From Avena insularis (lineage: Eukaryota > Streptophyta > Magnoliopsida > Poales > Poaceae): DNA of 64,000 nucleotides. Where the stretch lies: positions 174,254,927 to 174,318,926 of the forward strand of contig CM042691.1 in assembly GCA_023614405.1 (NCBI GenBank). The letters are read 5' to 3'. Under the pieces are notes generated by a model. It was given only the letters and a program-made list of their open reading frames with translations, was not told where the DNA came from and ran no database searches. A program made the position numbers and the translations under genes. This document shows, in pieces, positions 11,541-22,272 of the stretch (positions within the stretch are counted from its first letter, which is position 1; every line of letters starts with the position of its first letter).

Positions 11541-12328
11541 AAACTAACCACATATTTTTGTTGTAGCAGAAGAGGCGAAAGCTCAACCCAGAACTGCCGA
11601 CCTAGCTAAAGTACAAGATGGTCATCCAAATGGAGAAACAGAATTTTTAAAAAGTGGCCCATGACCGCCTGAGAGATAGGACTGGGACTGGAAGTTAGTC
11701 CTTCAGCTCAAAAAGAAGACTATGTCGTGTAAGTTCAAGAACATGCTACCTCTGTGTGTCTAATAGACTCTCTCACACTCTTTAATTTATTTATACATCA
11801 GACACATACCTTTGCACTGATTGATTCGATAGCTTCAAAAAATAGAAGTTCACCTCATCCACGCGTGAAGTTTACTTAATTCTATTTGGAAATTTGCTTC
11901 AAATTTACAATATTTTGAGGTTTCAATCTAAATATGCTCATTTATCCATTGTGATTTTTCAATTTTACTTGTTCTTTTTTGTAAATTGAAGTTCAGATTA
12001 AATTGTATGGTAGTTCTCTCTATTCACATTTGTAGTTTAGATTAAATTGTTTGGTTTTTTCTCTTCTTAGTCTCCATTGTTTCGCAGGCAGTTCACTTAG
12101 TGTATGAGCTCACTTTTCTGCACTACTCGATCAAGATCTAATTAACCATGTTGATAGTTCAGATTTATAAAAATGTGAAGTTTAGTTTAAGCCAAAATAG
12201 ATCGGTTTTACCTATATTGTCTACCCATGAAAAAATATTTATCCTATGTCAAGAACACAAGATGCATCATCATTGTATGCTACCGTCGTTCTTTTTTGTA
12301 TTGTCCAGATTTGAATTCAGCTAGGTCT
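11541..12328. other. AT-rich DNA with dispersed GTTCAC motifs
   Basis: No gene is supported. The motif 'agttcac' or one-base variants (agtttac, agttcag, agctcac) recurs at about 11851, 11867, 11990, 12091, 12107 and 12157. The same motif continues right of the MULE insertion, so this stretch and 13551-15350 are probably one former unit. Confidence 0.4.
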
Positions 12329-12338
12329 CATCGGCAGC
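12329..12338. repeat. Target-site duplication of MULE, left
   Basis: CATCGGCAGC directly precedes the left inverted end, and CATCGGCAAC directly follows the right one (13541-13550). Nine of ten bases agree. Mutator-like elements make 9-11 bp duplications. Confidence 0.8.
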
Positions 12339-12448
12339 GAGTATATAACATAAAACCACCACTTTTCTGCATAAATTTTGAAAAACCACCATGTTTCGTT
12401 CTAATTGAAAAAACCACCACTCTATACCTAATATTTTGCAATGTACAC
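12339..12448 (+). repeat. Left terminal inverted repeat of MULE
   Basis: About 110 bases, from GAGTATATA to 'aatgtacac'. The reverse complement of 13430-13540 matches it with roughly ten mismatches. Confidence 0.85.
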
Positions 12449-12632
12449 CAAATCATCAGTTAAATGAGAATTGACACAAAATCTGACAACATGGCCCACC
12501 TGTCAGGATGACGTGGCACCAAATTGTCACGACGTTTGACTGAGCCGTTTTAGTAAATATAGGTCCTACATAGCAGTCTCACATATCACTCACAAAATAT
12601 TTAAAATATCGAAATGAAATAAAGATGAATAA

Positions 12633-13046
12633 ATGAAAGCTGAGAGCCAGCCACCCACGATGGGACCTCCTCCTCCGCCCGTCCACCCGCCGCCGGCGGG
12701 AGCCAACCAGCTGCAGCTAAACAGCGGCGTGGGGCGGGCGAGCTCCAGCAGCGAGCTCTGTCAGCGGCGTGGGTCAGGCGAGCTCCGGCAAGTGAAGGCA
12801 GCAAGCTCCGACAGCGAGCTCTGGCAGCGGCGCGCGGCAGGCAAGCTCCAGCGAACGACGGCGAGCACCGTCAGAGAGCTCTGGCAGCGGCGCGGGGCAG
12901 GCGAGCTCCGGCGAATAACGGCGAGCTCTGCCAGCGAGCTCTGGCAGCGGCGCGGGGCAGGCAAGCTCCAGCGAGCTCTGGCAACAGCGAGTGGTGGCGA
13001 GTTCCAGCGAGCTCTGGCAGCAGCGAGTGGCGGCGAGCTCCGTTAG
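12633..13046 (+). CDS. ORF with 20-residue repeats inside MULE (doubtful)
   Basis: A 137-codon frame inside the GC-rich interior. After a Pro-rich start (PPPPPVHPPP) it holds about four to five repeats close to ELWQRRGAGELRRITASSAS, because the DNA has an exact 60-base period there. The repeat predicts a basic, Arg-rich protein without a known domain. The minus strand is also open over much of the same DNA, as expected of GC-rich repeats, so coding is not demonstrated. It could be a captured exon, or merely a minisatellite that lacks stops. Confidence 0.25.
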   Translation: MKAESQPPTMGPPPPPVHPPPAGANQLQLNSGVGRASSSSELCQRRGSGELRQVKAASSDSELWQRRAAGKLQRTTASTVRELWQRRGAGELRRITASSASELWQRRGAGKLQRALATASGGEFQRALAAASGGELR

Positions 13047-13060
13047 CGGCGCGGGCCGGG
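12700..13060. repeat. 60-bp GC-rich minisatellite
   Basis: The phrase 'gagctctggcagcggcgcg' recurs with starts at about 12823, 12883 and 12943 (exact 60-base steps), with degenerate copies at both ends. GAGCTC recurs throughout. It lies wholly inside the MULE. Confidence 0.8.
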
Positions 13061-13429
13061 TGACCTCTAGCGCGCGGCGTCGAGCTCCGGCGAGGGACAT
13101 GGCAGCATGGAGTGGGGAGGGCGAGCTCCGGTGAGGGACATGGCAGCACGGAGTGGGGCGGGCAAGCTCCGGCGAGGGACAGGGCGGCACAAAGCAGGCC
13201 GCCATGGCTGATAGGTCGAGCTCGCCGTCGTTGAGCCCACCATGGCGCCTGTCTAGGAGCTTTAGATCTGCTCGTCGTTGCTCCAAGGGGATTTTTTATT
13301 TCTTAAATTGTAATGACACATGGGGCCCACTAACAGACGTTACTTCCAGCCGTTATCTCAGTCCACGTCGGTCTCTTGGATGGGTCCCACTGTCAGTTTC
13401 GGCATCAATTCGTGCTCAATTTTATATTA

Positions 13430-13540
13430 GTGCACATTACAAAAAATTAGGTATAGAGTAGTGGTTTTTTGCGATTAGAACGAAACGTGGTGGTTTTTCA
13501 AAATTAAAACAGAAAAGTGGTGGTTTTATGCTATATACTC
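13430..13540 (-). repeat. Right terminal inverted repeat of MULE
   Basis: Inverse partner of 12339-12448; ends '…tatatactc' at 13540, directly followed by the second copy of the 10-bp duplication. Confidence 0.85.
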
Positions 13541-13550
13541 CATCGGCAAC

Positions 13551-15480
13551 ACACTAGTTTCTATGTGCACTCCATGTAATGTACAAACTTGGTATAGTAT
13601 ATATTTGCACACCATGTGATCTGCAAGGATTGGTATTCTTCTGAAAGGCTTGGCAACATTGCTCTTAACTTAAACCGTTTCACAAAATCTGCGTTCATTA
13701 ACTAGGAAAAAACTAGGCATGACCATCTGGGTAGTCCAGACACACAATGGGTACTGTTCGAGCCAACAAGAGAAGTAAACAATCTGGTAGTTATTTTGTT
13801 TTGGTTTCAGATAAGGTTAACAAGCTAAGAAATTAAATAGCTTAATAAATAGTGGTGCAAGTAGGTAGGCCCATCAGACCACCTCACTTGATTAAAAGAT
13901 TTTCTTATACTCTAACTGGTAGTTCACTTTATGTACACCAATTGTTATTTTTCTCAAGCAAATGAACTATGAAGAGTCTGTCCTGTCCTAATACACTTGT
14001 ATCTCCAATAAGAGGTTAAAGAAAATTTAACAGAGACTCACGAGGAAGCTAAATAATTTATGATTTCGCATTATTCACATGGGCAGTTCACTTTCTATTT
14101 TTTGGAAGTTTGTTTAGGTTGTCCAGTAGTTTCGGTTAAAAGTACTCAAATAGTTTAAAACAAAAAAAATCTGGAGTTCCCTTTTAATTTCTGAGGAGTT
14201 GATTCGGTACCAGATGGGGGTTCACTTTTTTGTTAATAAAAGGTTCAGTTCATGCTGCTGAAGTTTGCTTCACAAAACTAGAAAAGATTTTTCTCATCCC
14301 ACACCAGACTCCTACGTGAATCTGCATAAGTTGTTATCTCGTAATGGATCAACATGTTTATTTTCCTTACTGCCTTGCCTACTACTTGAAGCTTGCTAAT
14401 ACGAAGGAGTACATTGACGAGAAATGCTCTGTATTTGGGCGATTCACTCTCGTTCTTTTGAGAAGAACATTCTTGGCATCCATTTGTACATGGAGACAGG
14501 TTCAAGAGGACCTGATGTGTTTTCATGTTCGTTTCATGATATCAACCACTTAGCTTGCTTCAAATGAATTCTCTCACTCTAAAAAATGTTGAAGAGCCGA
14601 TTTCTTGTAGAGCAAAGAATAAATGCAGCCGCCCTGGACCAAGACCTACACTGCTAGCGCCGCTGGCCCTGGCCGCCCCGCCCCTGTAGCTCCACTGAGA
14701 AGTCACCCTTGTGGCATCAGGAGTTCACCGCTCTCTATGCAAAAATCCAGTGTCTCGTGTGTGGAAGCCCACCACCGTCCACGTGCGGAAGTCCATCACA
14801 TCAATGACCAGCTACCATTTTGATTATTGTTCTAGTTTTGTTTCTTTCTATCTCTTTCCCTCTTTGGTGATCAGCAAAAGACATTTGTTCTCTGGCATGT
14901 TTCACTAAATGGTCATATTATTTGGTCTAGAAAAATCTGTTGATTCACTACCAATAGAAGTTCACCCCTAAGGCTAAACCAATTCACTACATTAGAAAAT
15001 GGACAAAAAAGAAAAAAATCATTGAAAAAGGTGACAAAAAATGCCTAACCTGACGAGCACTTGCAACGTCTCGAAAGTTCACTTGGTAATAATAGGAAAT
15101 TCATTTCTTAGTTTTGCATCTGATCGAGCATGTCTAAAATGTGTGATACTAACATACGGCCATAATGCGCTTGTACCTAACGAGCTAGAACTTATATAAA
15201 TGCAGTATAGAAACAAATCAGATAGTTTGCTGGTTTATCATTCGTGTGATTCATTCCATGTGCATATTGAAAAACATGGATTGTGTACTCTATAGCGTTT
15301 TGCTGGTTTGTCTTTGAACATCAGAATGTGAGTGCTCGAAGTTCATTTGTCAAACGAGGTGTGCTTCAGTGCGCACCCTCGTTGAAGAGGAGGTCCAAAC
15401 TGTTACGGGCATTTTAGTCCGGCGCATTTTGTTGGCTTAGTTTTTTTTGTCCTGGCGGAACCCATATTAAGCCTAGTATA
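13551..15480. other. AT-rich non-coding DNA with GTTCAC motifs
   Basis: No gene is supported; short open frames have no domain. 'gttcac' or close variants occur at about 13922, 14083, 14219, 14722, 14958, 15076 and 15338, with weaker ones between. The density continues the pattern left of the MULE. Parts near 14620-14820 are GC-richer and look like a short old exon fragment, but I cannot name it. Confidence 0.4.
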
Positions 15481-15569
15481 GTCTCGTATATGTATATAGG
15501 GATAGACGACGCCGTACGACACCACCCACGTGGGTCTCACCTAAACTTAATCACCGCGATTAGCTCCCA

Positions 15570-15838
15570 CGTCCATGCATGCACCATTGTTGGGCGTAAC
15601 TGAAGCTTTCTCTTCTCCGCCGCCTGGTAAAACTCAGTCGCTCGTACCCGCGGATCTGATTCCTCTCGACGCCGCAGATCTACCCCGCATGCGCCGCCGC
15701 AGATCCTCGCGTCCGCCTCTGCAGATCCTCGTGTCCGTCGCCACAGATCCTCGAAAGTATAAGGCACGCCAGCGGCTCGGCGACTTTGTCACTAGGGTTT
15801 CTAATTCAAATCGTCGGCTTCATCTTCTGATCTTGTAA
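15570..15838 (+). promoter_or_regulatory. Leader region of FAR1-type transposase gene
   Basis: GC-rich, with the phrase 'gcagatcctcg' and variants repeated about four times between 15675 and 15755, then 'ctagggtttc' and a plausible splice donor ('ttgtaagtt', about 15835). This fits a 5' untranslated exon followed by the first coding exon near 15872. There is no recognisable TATA box with certainty; 'tatatgtatata' at about 15487 is a candidate. Confidence 0.4.
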
Positions 15839-15871
15839 GTTAATCTCATGATCATGCTTCGTCTCTAGTAA

Positions 15872-18681
15872 TTGATAGACACACGTAGTATTGGTGATTC
15901 TAACAATGTGACACAATCACTCATAAAGGAGATGGAGGACTCTAGGTCTAGTATGAAAGATGATCAAACCGGATATGTCGGTGATGATTCCATTTCCGCC
16001 AATACGCATCCCGAAGACGGCTGGAGCGAAGAAGAGTTTGATTTGAGGACACATTACCTTCTTCTTTCATATTTAAATGTTATATTAAATAATATATGAT
16101 ATCTCATGGCTTGATTTATTTAGATTGTCTATAACGACGATTCCACAATGGCCTTAACAACCATGAAGAAACAGACATGTTTGTCGATAGTGAGGTATGT
16201 GTACTGGTATAAAATTTTCGGATGATGCAATTATGTACTAAATATTGCTAAATTTTAGGTACAAAATGTCTCTGGTATGAAGTATGACTATTTAGGTGAA
16301 TTAGACTTGGAGATGGGTAATTATGATGATTGTGAAGATGCACCAAATTTTGATATATTCGTTGACACGAGTGAGGTATTATTTATAGGCTGTTTTCTAG
16401 CAATCAATGAACCGATATGCATACTACTATAGTTCTAATGTCTAGGTTTCGAATTTGTAGCAGGAACCATGTAATCAGACTGAGAGTTCAAATAAATGTA
16501 GCAATGACATTGGGTATCCTGATGATAAGAGAGAACTGTACTGCAAGATAATGGAAATAACATTTGATAGTGAAGCAGCAATCTATTATTTCTATAATAG
16601 ATATGCCAAAGATCATGGGTTCAGCATTAGGAAGCACCAAGTGACGCGGTATGATGATGGAGTTGTTCGTCTAAGACGCTTTGTGTGTTGCAAGCAAGGG
16701 AAACGTAACAGTAAGTTACTGATAAAGGAAGGCCGCAAATATAGGCTCAGAGATGAGACTAGGTGCAACTGTAAGACACGTATGGTGGTGAAGTTTGATG
16801 GAAAAACTGGTCTTTGAATTGTTCAGAGTTTTGATGACACTCACAATCATGTTTTAGCGAGACTGGATAAAGTCCCTTTTCTTTGTTCCCATAGGAAGAT
16901 CAACGACTCCCAAAGAGATGAGATATTATCACAATGTAACATGGGGGTTAGGAAGCATATCATCATGCGATCAGTGATTAGCAACTCTTTTGGTTCATTT
17001 GCCGGCGTGGGATTTACAAGGAAGGATTTGTACAACATGTGCTCAAGGGAGAAAAGGAAGCTGCTTTATAAGGGTGATGCTAACACAACCTTGGGCATCA
17101 TGGCGGAGAGAAAGAAGAGGGACCCTGAGTTTTTTTTATGATTACATGCTACATAAAGGCCATCTGCAACACTTGTTCTTGTGCGATTCTCAATTATGTC
17201 AGGACTACCAGGACTACGGCGACGTCGTTGTGTTTGACATCACATACAAGATGAATAATTATAGAATGCCATTTGTTCCCTTTGTCGTCTTGAACAATCA
17301 CCGTAAAACAACGGTATTTGGCTGTGCCATCCTATCAAACGAGACCGAAGAAACATATGCCTGGCTGCTCCGAACTTTCTTGAAAGCAATGTGCCAGCAG
17401 AAGCCAAAGGCAGTAATCACGGTTGCGGATGCCGCGATGATCTCCGCTATGGATGAAGTACTTACTAGTGTATACCATCGTATTTGCCGCTTTCACGTTG
17501 AAAAAAATATGGAGATGCACCTACCTAACAAGTCATTGAACGAGATTAGGACTCTTCTATATTACACCACGTCGGAGCAAGTATTCGAGCAGCGATGGAA
17601 CGCTTTTGTTAGGAAGTGGACATCACCCAAAACTACAAATTGGCTTAAGAATATAGACGAAGAAGAGATTATGGGCCGCCGTGTATCTTTCAGAAGGGTT
17701 CTGGCTGGGTATGAAAAGCAACCAGAGGAGTGAAAGTTTAAACTCGTCTCTTCACCTTCACCTTGATGGGGAAATGAACTTGGTGGACATGGTTAGTCAC
17801 TATGAGAATGCCATCACACATCTCCGTAAGAAGGAGGCGAAAGATGACTGCACGGCTTCACAGACATTTCCGGTGCCAGTTACTGATTTCAGAGAACTAG
17901 AGGTAGCTGTTGCAACAGTCTTCACTCCAGCTGTGTTCTATATTTTACAAGGTGACATTTTGAAGATTGGCGGCATGCAGACTTTAGAAAAAAAAGCTAG
18001 GATCTGATTCGCACACCTTTGTCGTCGCTTGGAAAAATAATCTTGACAACAAGTTTTACATGGAATACACTCCCAACTCGTCAGAAATTATAAGGTGCAG
18101 CTGTCAAAGGATGATTCACAAAGGGATCCCTTGCAAGCACATACTGTGCGTGCTCAATCACTTAAAATTTAGTTCAATACCGCATCTGTGCTCTGCGTTT
18201 CACTAAAACGTCGGTTTGGGTTGCTGCTAGGCATACGAGGATATTTTGGTTGGGGTTAGTGCAGGCGGGAGCGGAAAAAATACAGCAGTATAAATGTGTT
18301 GGTCTCATAAGCTATGCATATTGTATGCAATGATACAGTGGAGTACGATCTTCTAAAGAGTATGGTCGATGGAATTATTTCTAGAATACATGGGTATGAT
18401 AAATGCAGAGCATATGGCCCTCGTAGTTCAGTTAATTAAAATGCAGATGCAAGTCAAGCAAGCCAGCTTGATATTGGTGATCCTAAAAAAGTGTCCACCA
18501 AGGATGCGCCTAAGCAAAATAAGAAAGTTATAGTCGAGAAACAATCTCCCATGACCAAAAACAGTCGACCACTAGGATACAAAGAGCAGAAGAAGCGGGT
18601 GTGCAACGCTTGCCAATAGGAAGGACATAACAATAAGAACCCAAAATTCATATATCATCCCATGTACGATTTTGAAAATTA
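15872..18681 (+). pseudogene. FAR1-type MULE transposase, decayed
   Basis: Exons with GT-AG borders are readable (for example 16260-16375 and from about 16462). Domains in order: FAR1 DNA-binding domain (YYFYNRYAKDHGFSIRK, 16580-16800), MULE transposase domain (VVFDITYKMNNY to FHVEKN, 17220-17510), a SWIM zinc motif (CSCQRMIHKGIPCKHIL, about 18095-18150) and a C-terminal zinc-knuckle-like stretch (VCNAC…GHNNK, about 18600-18640). The likely DDE residues are all present: Asp at 17236, Asp at 17428, Glu at 17732. Breaks: an in-frame TGA at 16816, frameshifts near 17135 (poly-T), 17690 and 18000, and a stop near 18617. The same architecture occurs in host FRS/FHY3 factors, but the several breaks and the context favour a dead transposon gene. 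Confidence 0.85.
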
Positions 18682-18689
18682 GCTTGATA

Positions 18690-19540
18690 TTTTGCCTGCA
18701 TTTTTATTACACTATATTATCTAATATTGTGTGTCATCTCATGCAGGTCCTACAGTAGTAAGGGTAGTCATTTTTCAAGTATCATACATGGAACTTCATT
18801 TTGAGGCAGTTTTTGTGAAAATATGTATTTATGATGTACATTTATAGTCTTCTAATGTTTATTCGGGCAAATATGTGACGTTTTTTCATGGAATTTCTCT
18901 CGGTTTTGTTTATCTGCTCTGTTTTGCTTCTTTAGTTCTTCAATATGCAAGCGAGGGGTTGGGAAGTTCAATGGTATGGTCTATGTGTGTACCCGTGGCA
19001 TGAAGAGCTATGCATGCATGCACCGGTATAGACGTCTCGTTTCCAATGGGATTGATTGCATGCCCGGCTGTGCTTCTCCTTCTCACTGGCGCGCGCGCCT
19101 CTAGCTCTTCTCTTGGCGCACGAAAACAACTCAACTCAACGCGCCTAGTCCACGCGGGAAAGATGTCGAGGAGCAGGTGCAGGGAGACGAGGAATTTGTG
19201 GAACAGATTTAATGCAACGAGAGACTGCCATGGGGGTAAATTAGGAAAACAACTAGCAAAATGTCTAGAACACGTACTAGAAATTTTTGAAAAAGCTAGA
19301 ACGCGAAGTATATGTGAACGAAGGGAGTAATATGAACAAGTGTGTTTTTATACGAACTATAAGCACATATATTAATAAAAAACGATTAGCAACCTTACAT
19401 AGTAGCAAAGCAAGTCCACGGACACCATAGTAGCAAGTACAACCATACACGAGACTAGACCACGACACAAACAGACAAGACACGACACGACACCTTCTTC
19501 TTTCTCCGGCCCGGCCGCTCCCTGGCTCCTCCTGGCCGCT
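18690..19540. other. Spacer and probable 3' flank of the minus-strand gene
   Basis: No gene is supported. The part near 19340-19540, read on the minus strand, follows the stop of the 19543-19980 frame and holds 'attaata' polyadenylation-like sequence near 19370, so it may be its 3' untranslated region. The rest shows nothing I recognise. Confidence 0.4.
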
Positions 19541-19542
19541 CC

Positions 19543-19980
19543 TTACGCGTCATACCCCTCATCATCCTCCGTCATGATGTTCGGGAGAGAGTGGGCCCTG
19601 CTGCTGATGGAGAAGATGGCGTGGAAGTGGGTGAAGATATTGTATGTCGTGAACGCGATGAACTCGCATCCACGTCAGAACACTTGGCCGAGGAGGTGGT
19701 AGGCGTCGTAGTGGTTGACGAATGTGACGTAGAGGCCTATGACGAAGTTGTTGTTGTTGCCGTTGGCGCTGTCGTACTGCTGGTCGATCTGGAACATGGG
19801 TGGAGTGCCGACAGGAAGGTGGCGGTAGACGGCGGCCAGGAAGAAGTAGGCCAGCTCCATCGCCCCCCTCCACCTCGAGATGGCCCAGATGCGGAGGCGG
19901 TTCTCCATAACCGAGCCGTGCGGCCACTCTCTCTCCGGCACGGTGGCAGGGTGGCGGTACGTCGGGCCGTGGAACTGCAT
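19543..19980 (-). CDS. Candidate non-transposon gene with in-frame TGA
   Basis: From ATG 19980 an open frame runs 101 codons to TGA (19675-19677). The same frame then stays protein-like for 43 more codons to TAA at 19543-19545, with an aromatic stretch (TTYNIFTHFHAIFSIS) and an acidic end (MTEDDEGYDA). The first part has a short hydrophobic segment (ELAYFFLAAVY) and a Asn run (NGNNNN). GC content is high and third positions are mostly G/C, unlike the neighbours, as in grass host genes. A pyrimidine- and CCGCC-rich leader lies upstream and a 'tttatatg' box at about 20141-20148. It either ends at the TGA or is a pseudogene with one nonsense codon. I do not recognise the family. Confidence 0.5.
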
Positions 19981-20140
19981 CGTGGCGGGAGAGGGGGGTG
20001 GGGGCAGCGAGCGGCGGCTAGCGGTTGCTTGATTGGTGGCGGGGCTCGGCGGCTAGAGGTTGCTTGAGTGGTGGCAGGGCTCGGTGGTTATCGGTTAGAT
20101 GGATGGGTGCGAACGAGTGAGAGAGGGAGAGATCGAGGGG

Positions 20141-20148
20141 CATATAAA
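20141..20148 (-). promoter_or_regulatory. TATA-like element upstream of 19980 ATG
   Basis: The palindromic-looking 'catataaatg' reads TTTATATG on the minus strand, about 160 bases before the ATG. It reads TATAAATG on the plus strand, so its direction is ambiguous. Confidence 0.3.
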
Positions 20149-20429
20149 TGGGCGCGTCGTGGTCGCTTCGTTCTCCCCTCGTGTTTAAGGCGCACTCTTT
20201 CGAGGAGGCGCGAGCGCACGGTATCGAGGAGCCTCTGACTGGTTTCCGTGGGGGCGTGACGGGAAAGCTGCACCCGTGTGAAATTGTTTGGCGCGTGACC
20301 GACCAAGCGGCACGCCCGCGTGAATTCGCAGCGTAAAAAAGGTGTGCACGATGACAACGCAACTTTAATATGTGACATTGCAACGATACATAAGATAGGC
20401 TAGCTAGGGTGAATGTCGCATGCATGGAA

Positions 20430-21015
20430 CGTTGGCCCCAGCTATTAATACACGTTGAAACGGAGCTATGGTTGGACCGTTGGGACGTGAGATTACTGAT
20501 TAGGCCCTGTCCTTACCATGTATGCATGCATGCGTGCGCAGCTGAGCGAACACATCGATCAACGTAGAATGCAGCGCTAGTTTTAGACCATGGATGCAAC
20601 ATACACTCATTTCAGACCATGGATTCTTGCATGCGTGTGTAGCTGATCGAGATGACTCGCGTGAGGGTATGTATAGATGTACTATGCTAGATGCTTCTGG
20701 GCTTCCAACTCTCAGGATCGCTAGGGACAACCGTGAGGGCTAATCAAATAACCTTGAGCAAATAGAAAAGAGTCCTAGCGACCATGAGAGCATGCTTGGT
20801 TGAAAGAAACGAACAAGTTTTTCAACATGAACAACTAATTTGGATCAAAACAAACTAGTTAAACAACCAAACAATTTCATAGTTTTGAGTTGACTCGACA
20901 CAACAGGATACGGACTATTGTCGTAAAATGAAAATAATAAACTGTTTTACAAATTTCATATGAATTTAGCAGGTATGGAAACCTACAGGGGCACTAGTAA
21001 ATTCTTAAGGTACAC
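20430..21015. other. Non-coding spacer
   Basis: Contains 'catgcatgcatgcgtgc' alternating sequence near 20520 and a second 'gcatgcgtgtg' near 20630. I see no gene or element border. Confidence 0.4.
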
Positions 21016-21020
21016 TATTA

Positions 21021-22267
21021 TTAATCACTGATCTGACTTTCCTTTTCATAGCCGCTAGCTTTTTTTCTAGACAGAAGAATCGTTGTAACGGTAGGTCCTC
21101 TTAATTCTTCAATTGTTGTCTGAAGTACCATATAGAAGAGTTTATAAATTGAATTGTAATCATATTGATTTTTGCGACTATACAAAGGAATAGTATACAC
21201 ACCTGATCAATGTTCTTAGTCATACGATCTCCGTCCTAGTGCTCTAGACATTGCAATACCCATAATCCGCATGAGTTGCTGCCATACAACGAAATAAAAT
21301 TCATTTACGACATCAGTAGTGAGAAAGTGATATGATTCACAAGTACTTATCCATCATCTTGCTTTCCAATTTCATATTTTTTAATAGGCCAAGTATCGAC
21401 GTCAGGAAATTGTTAGCGTGTAGTTTTGTTTGTCCACCATATGTCTAGTGCAATTTGTCCTTTCTGCAAAAGATTTAGAGTTACTAAAACGTCAAAAGAT
21501 AATAAGGTTTTGATGAGAAAAGTAGATAATACCAAGTCGTCCACAACTATATGCGAATAGGTTAAACTGTACCTAGGGTCAAGGACTTAGAAATCCTACT
21601 TGACGTTATGCATTACAGCTGTCACATAATGTTCTCCGCGTATATTCAAAGGGAAATATGTCTACAAAATAAGATCACTAGCATATACTATGTAGGATTA
21701 CAAATAGTTAACAACAACATTAACTTTATAAAAAACACTCTTTACCTTGTCATGCGCAAAATATTCATTCATAATACTTCCTACAGTTCCTGGTCTTGGC
21801 ACTTCTTGTACGTAAAAAATTTTCAATTTTTTTTTCGTTTTGTAAATTTTAATGGCTTCTTTGATAAGATAGGTTAACCTCAATGGTCCACATATGTGCC
21901 GATCATAGTCAAGACGGGGAACTAGCTCTAAAATATAGGCATCAAGTATCTGAAAATAATAATTGTACAATGATTGCATGTTCATACTTCTTTGTTGTAA
22001 AATAACAATAATAGGTTAGCGAGTTACTTACAGCAGTACTAAGCCGTTCTTTTATAAGAACATCATTAAGATCTTTGGAAGACAAGATGGCCTCATCTGA
22101 GTTTTGGTACGCCCTTTTTACAACTTCTTTGAGGATCTTCGCCAAAGTTGTAACATATTTGTCAGCACCTTCTATTTCATCTGGTGTTAACATAGTGTAA
22201 CATTCCCCGATATCATGCTATTCAAATCATATCGCTGCATAACATTTATGAAAACACACAGGTTATC
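21021..22267 (-). pseudogene. Ulp1-like C48 peptidase, 3' part of split gene
   Basis: Exons on the minus strand, right to left: about 22193-22027 (LTPDEIEGADKY…IKERLSTA, donor GTAAGT), 21970-21754 (ILDAYILELVPRLDYDRHICG…YFAHDK, after TTTCAG), a piece near 21380 (FPDVDTWPIKKYEIGKQDDG), 21284-21203 (NSCGLWVLQCLEH then a stop, then DGDRMTKNIDQ) and about 21119-21021 (IEELRGPTVTTILLS). The SCG motif carries the catalytic Cys at 21271-21269 and the KQDDG stretch holds the expected Gln. One TAG interrupts the Cys exon and a donor near 21357 looks mutated. Such proteases process ubiquitin-like proteins in hosts; transposon copies are common in grass MULEs. Upstream exons lie beyond the Copia insertion at 22273-44121. 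Confidence 0.75.
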
Positions 22268-22272
22268 ATATT
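22268..22272. repeat. Target-site duplication of SIRE-type element, left
   Basis: ATATT directly before the 5' LTR; the same five bases directly follow the 3' LTR at 44122-44126. Confidence 0.9.

Larger units (their letters stand above)
12339..13540. mobile_element. Non-autonomous Mutator-like element, 1202 bp
   Basis: Long terminal inverted repeats (12339-12448 and 13430-13540, about 90% identical) begin GAGTATATA and hold repeated 'aaccaccac' phrases. The element is flanked by a 10-bp duplication with one mismatch. The interior is strongly GC-rich (12650-13260) and unlike the AT-rich host, as in Pack-MULEs that carry captured gene pieces. No transposase is present, so it must have moved with help from another element. 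Confidence 0.85.

Noticed and set aside
15872..18681. FAR1-type gene as a working FHY3/FRS light-signalling factor
   Set aside because: An in-frame stop and at least three frameshifts break it, and it lies in transposon-rich DNA.
19262..19332. A 'gaacgaagggagta' end like that of a Stowaway MITE
   Set aside because: No inverted partner (ctccctccg-like) is found within 400 bases to the left, so no element can be bounded.
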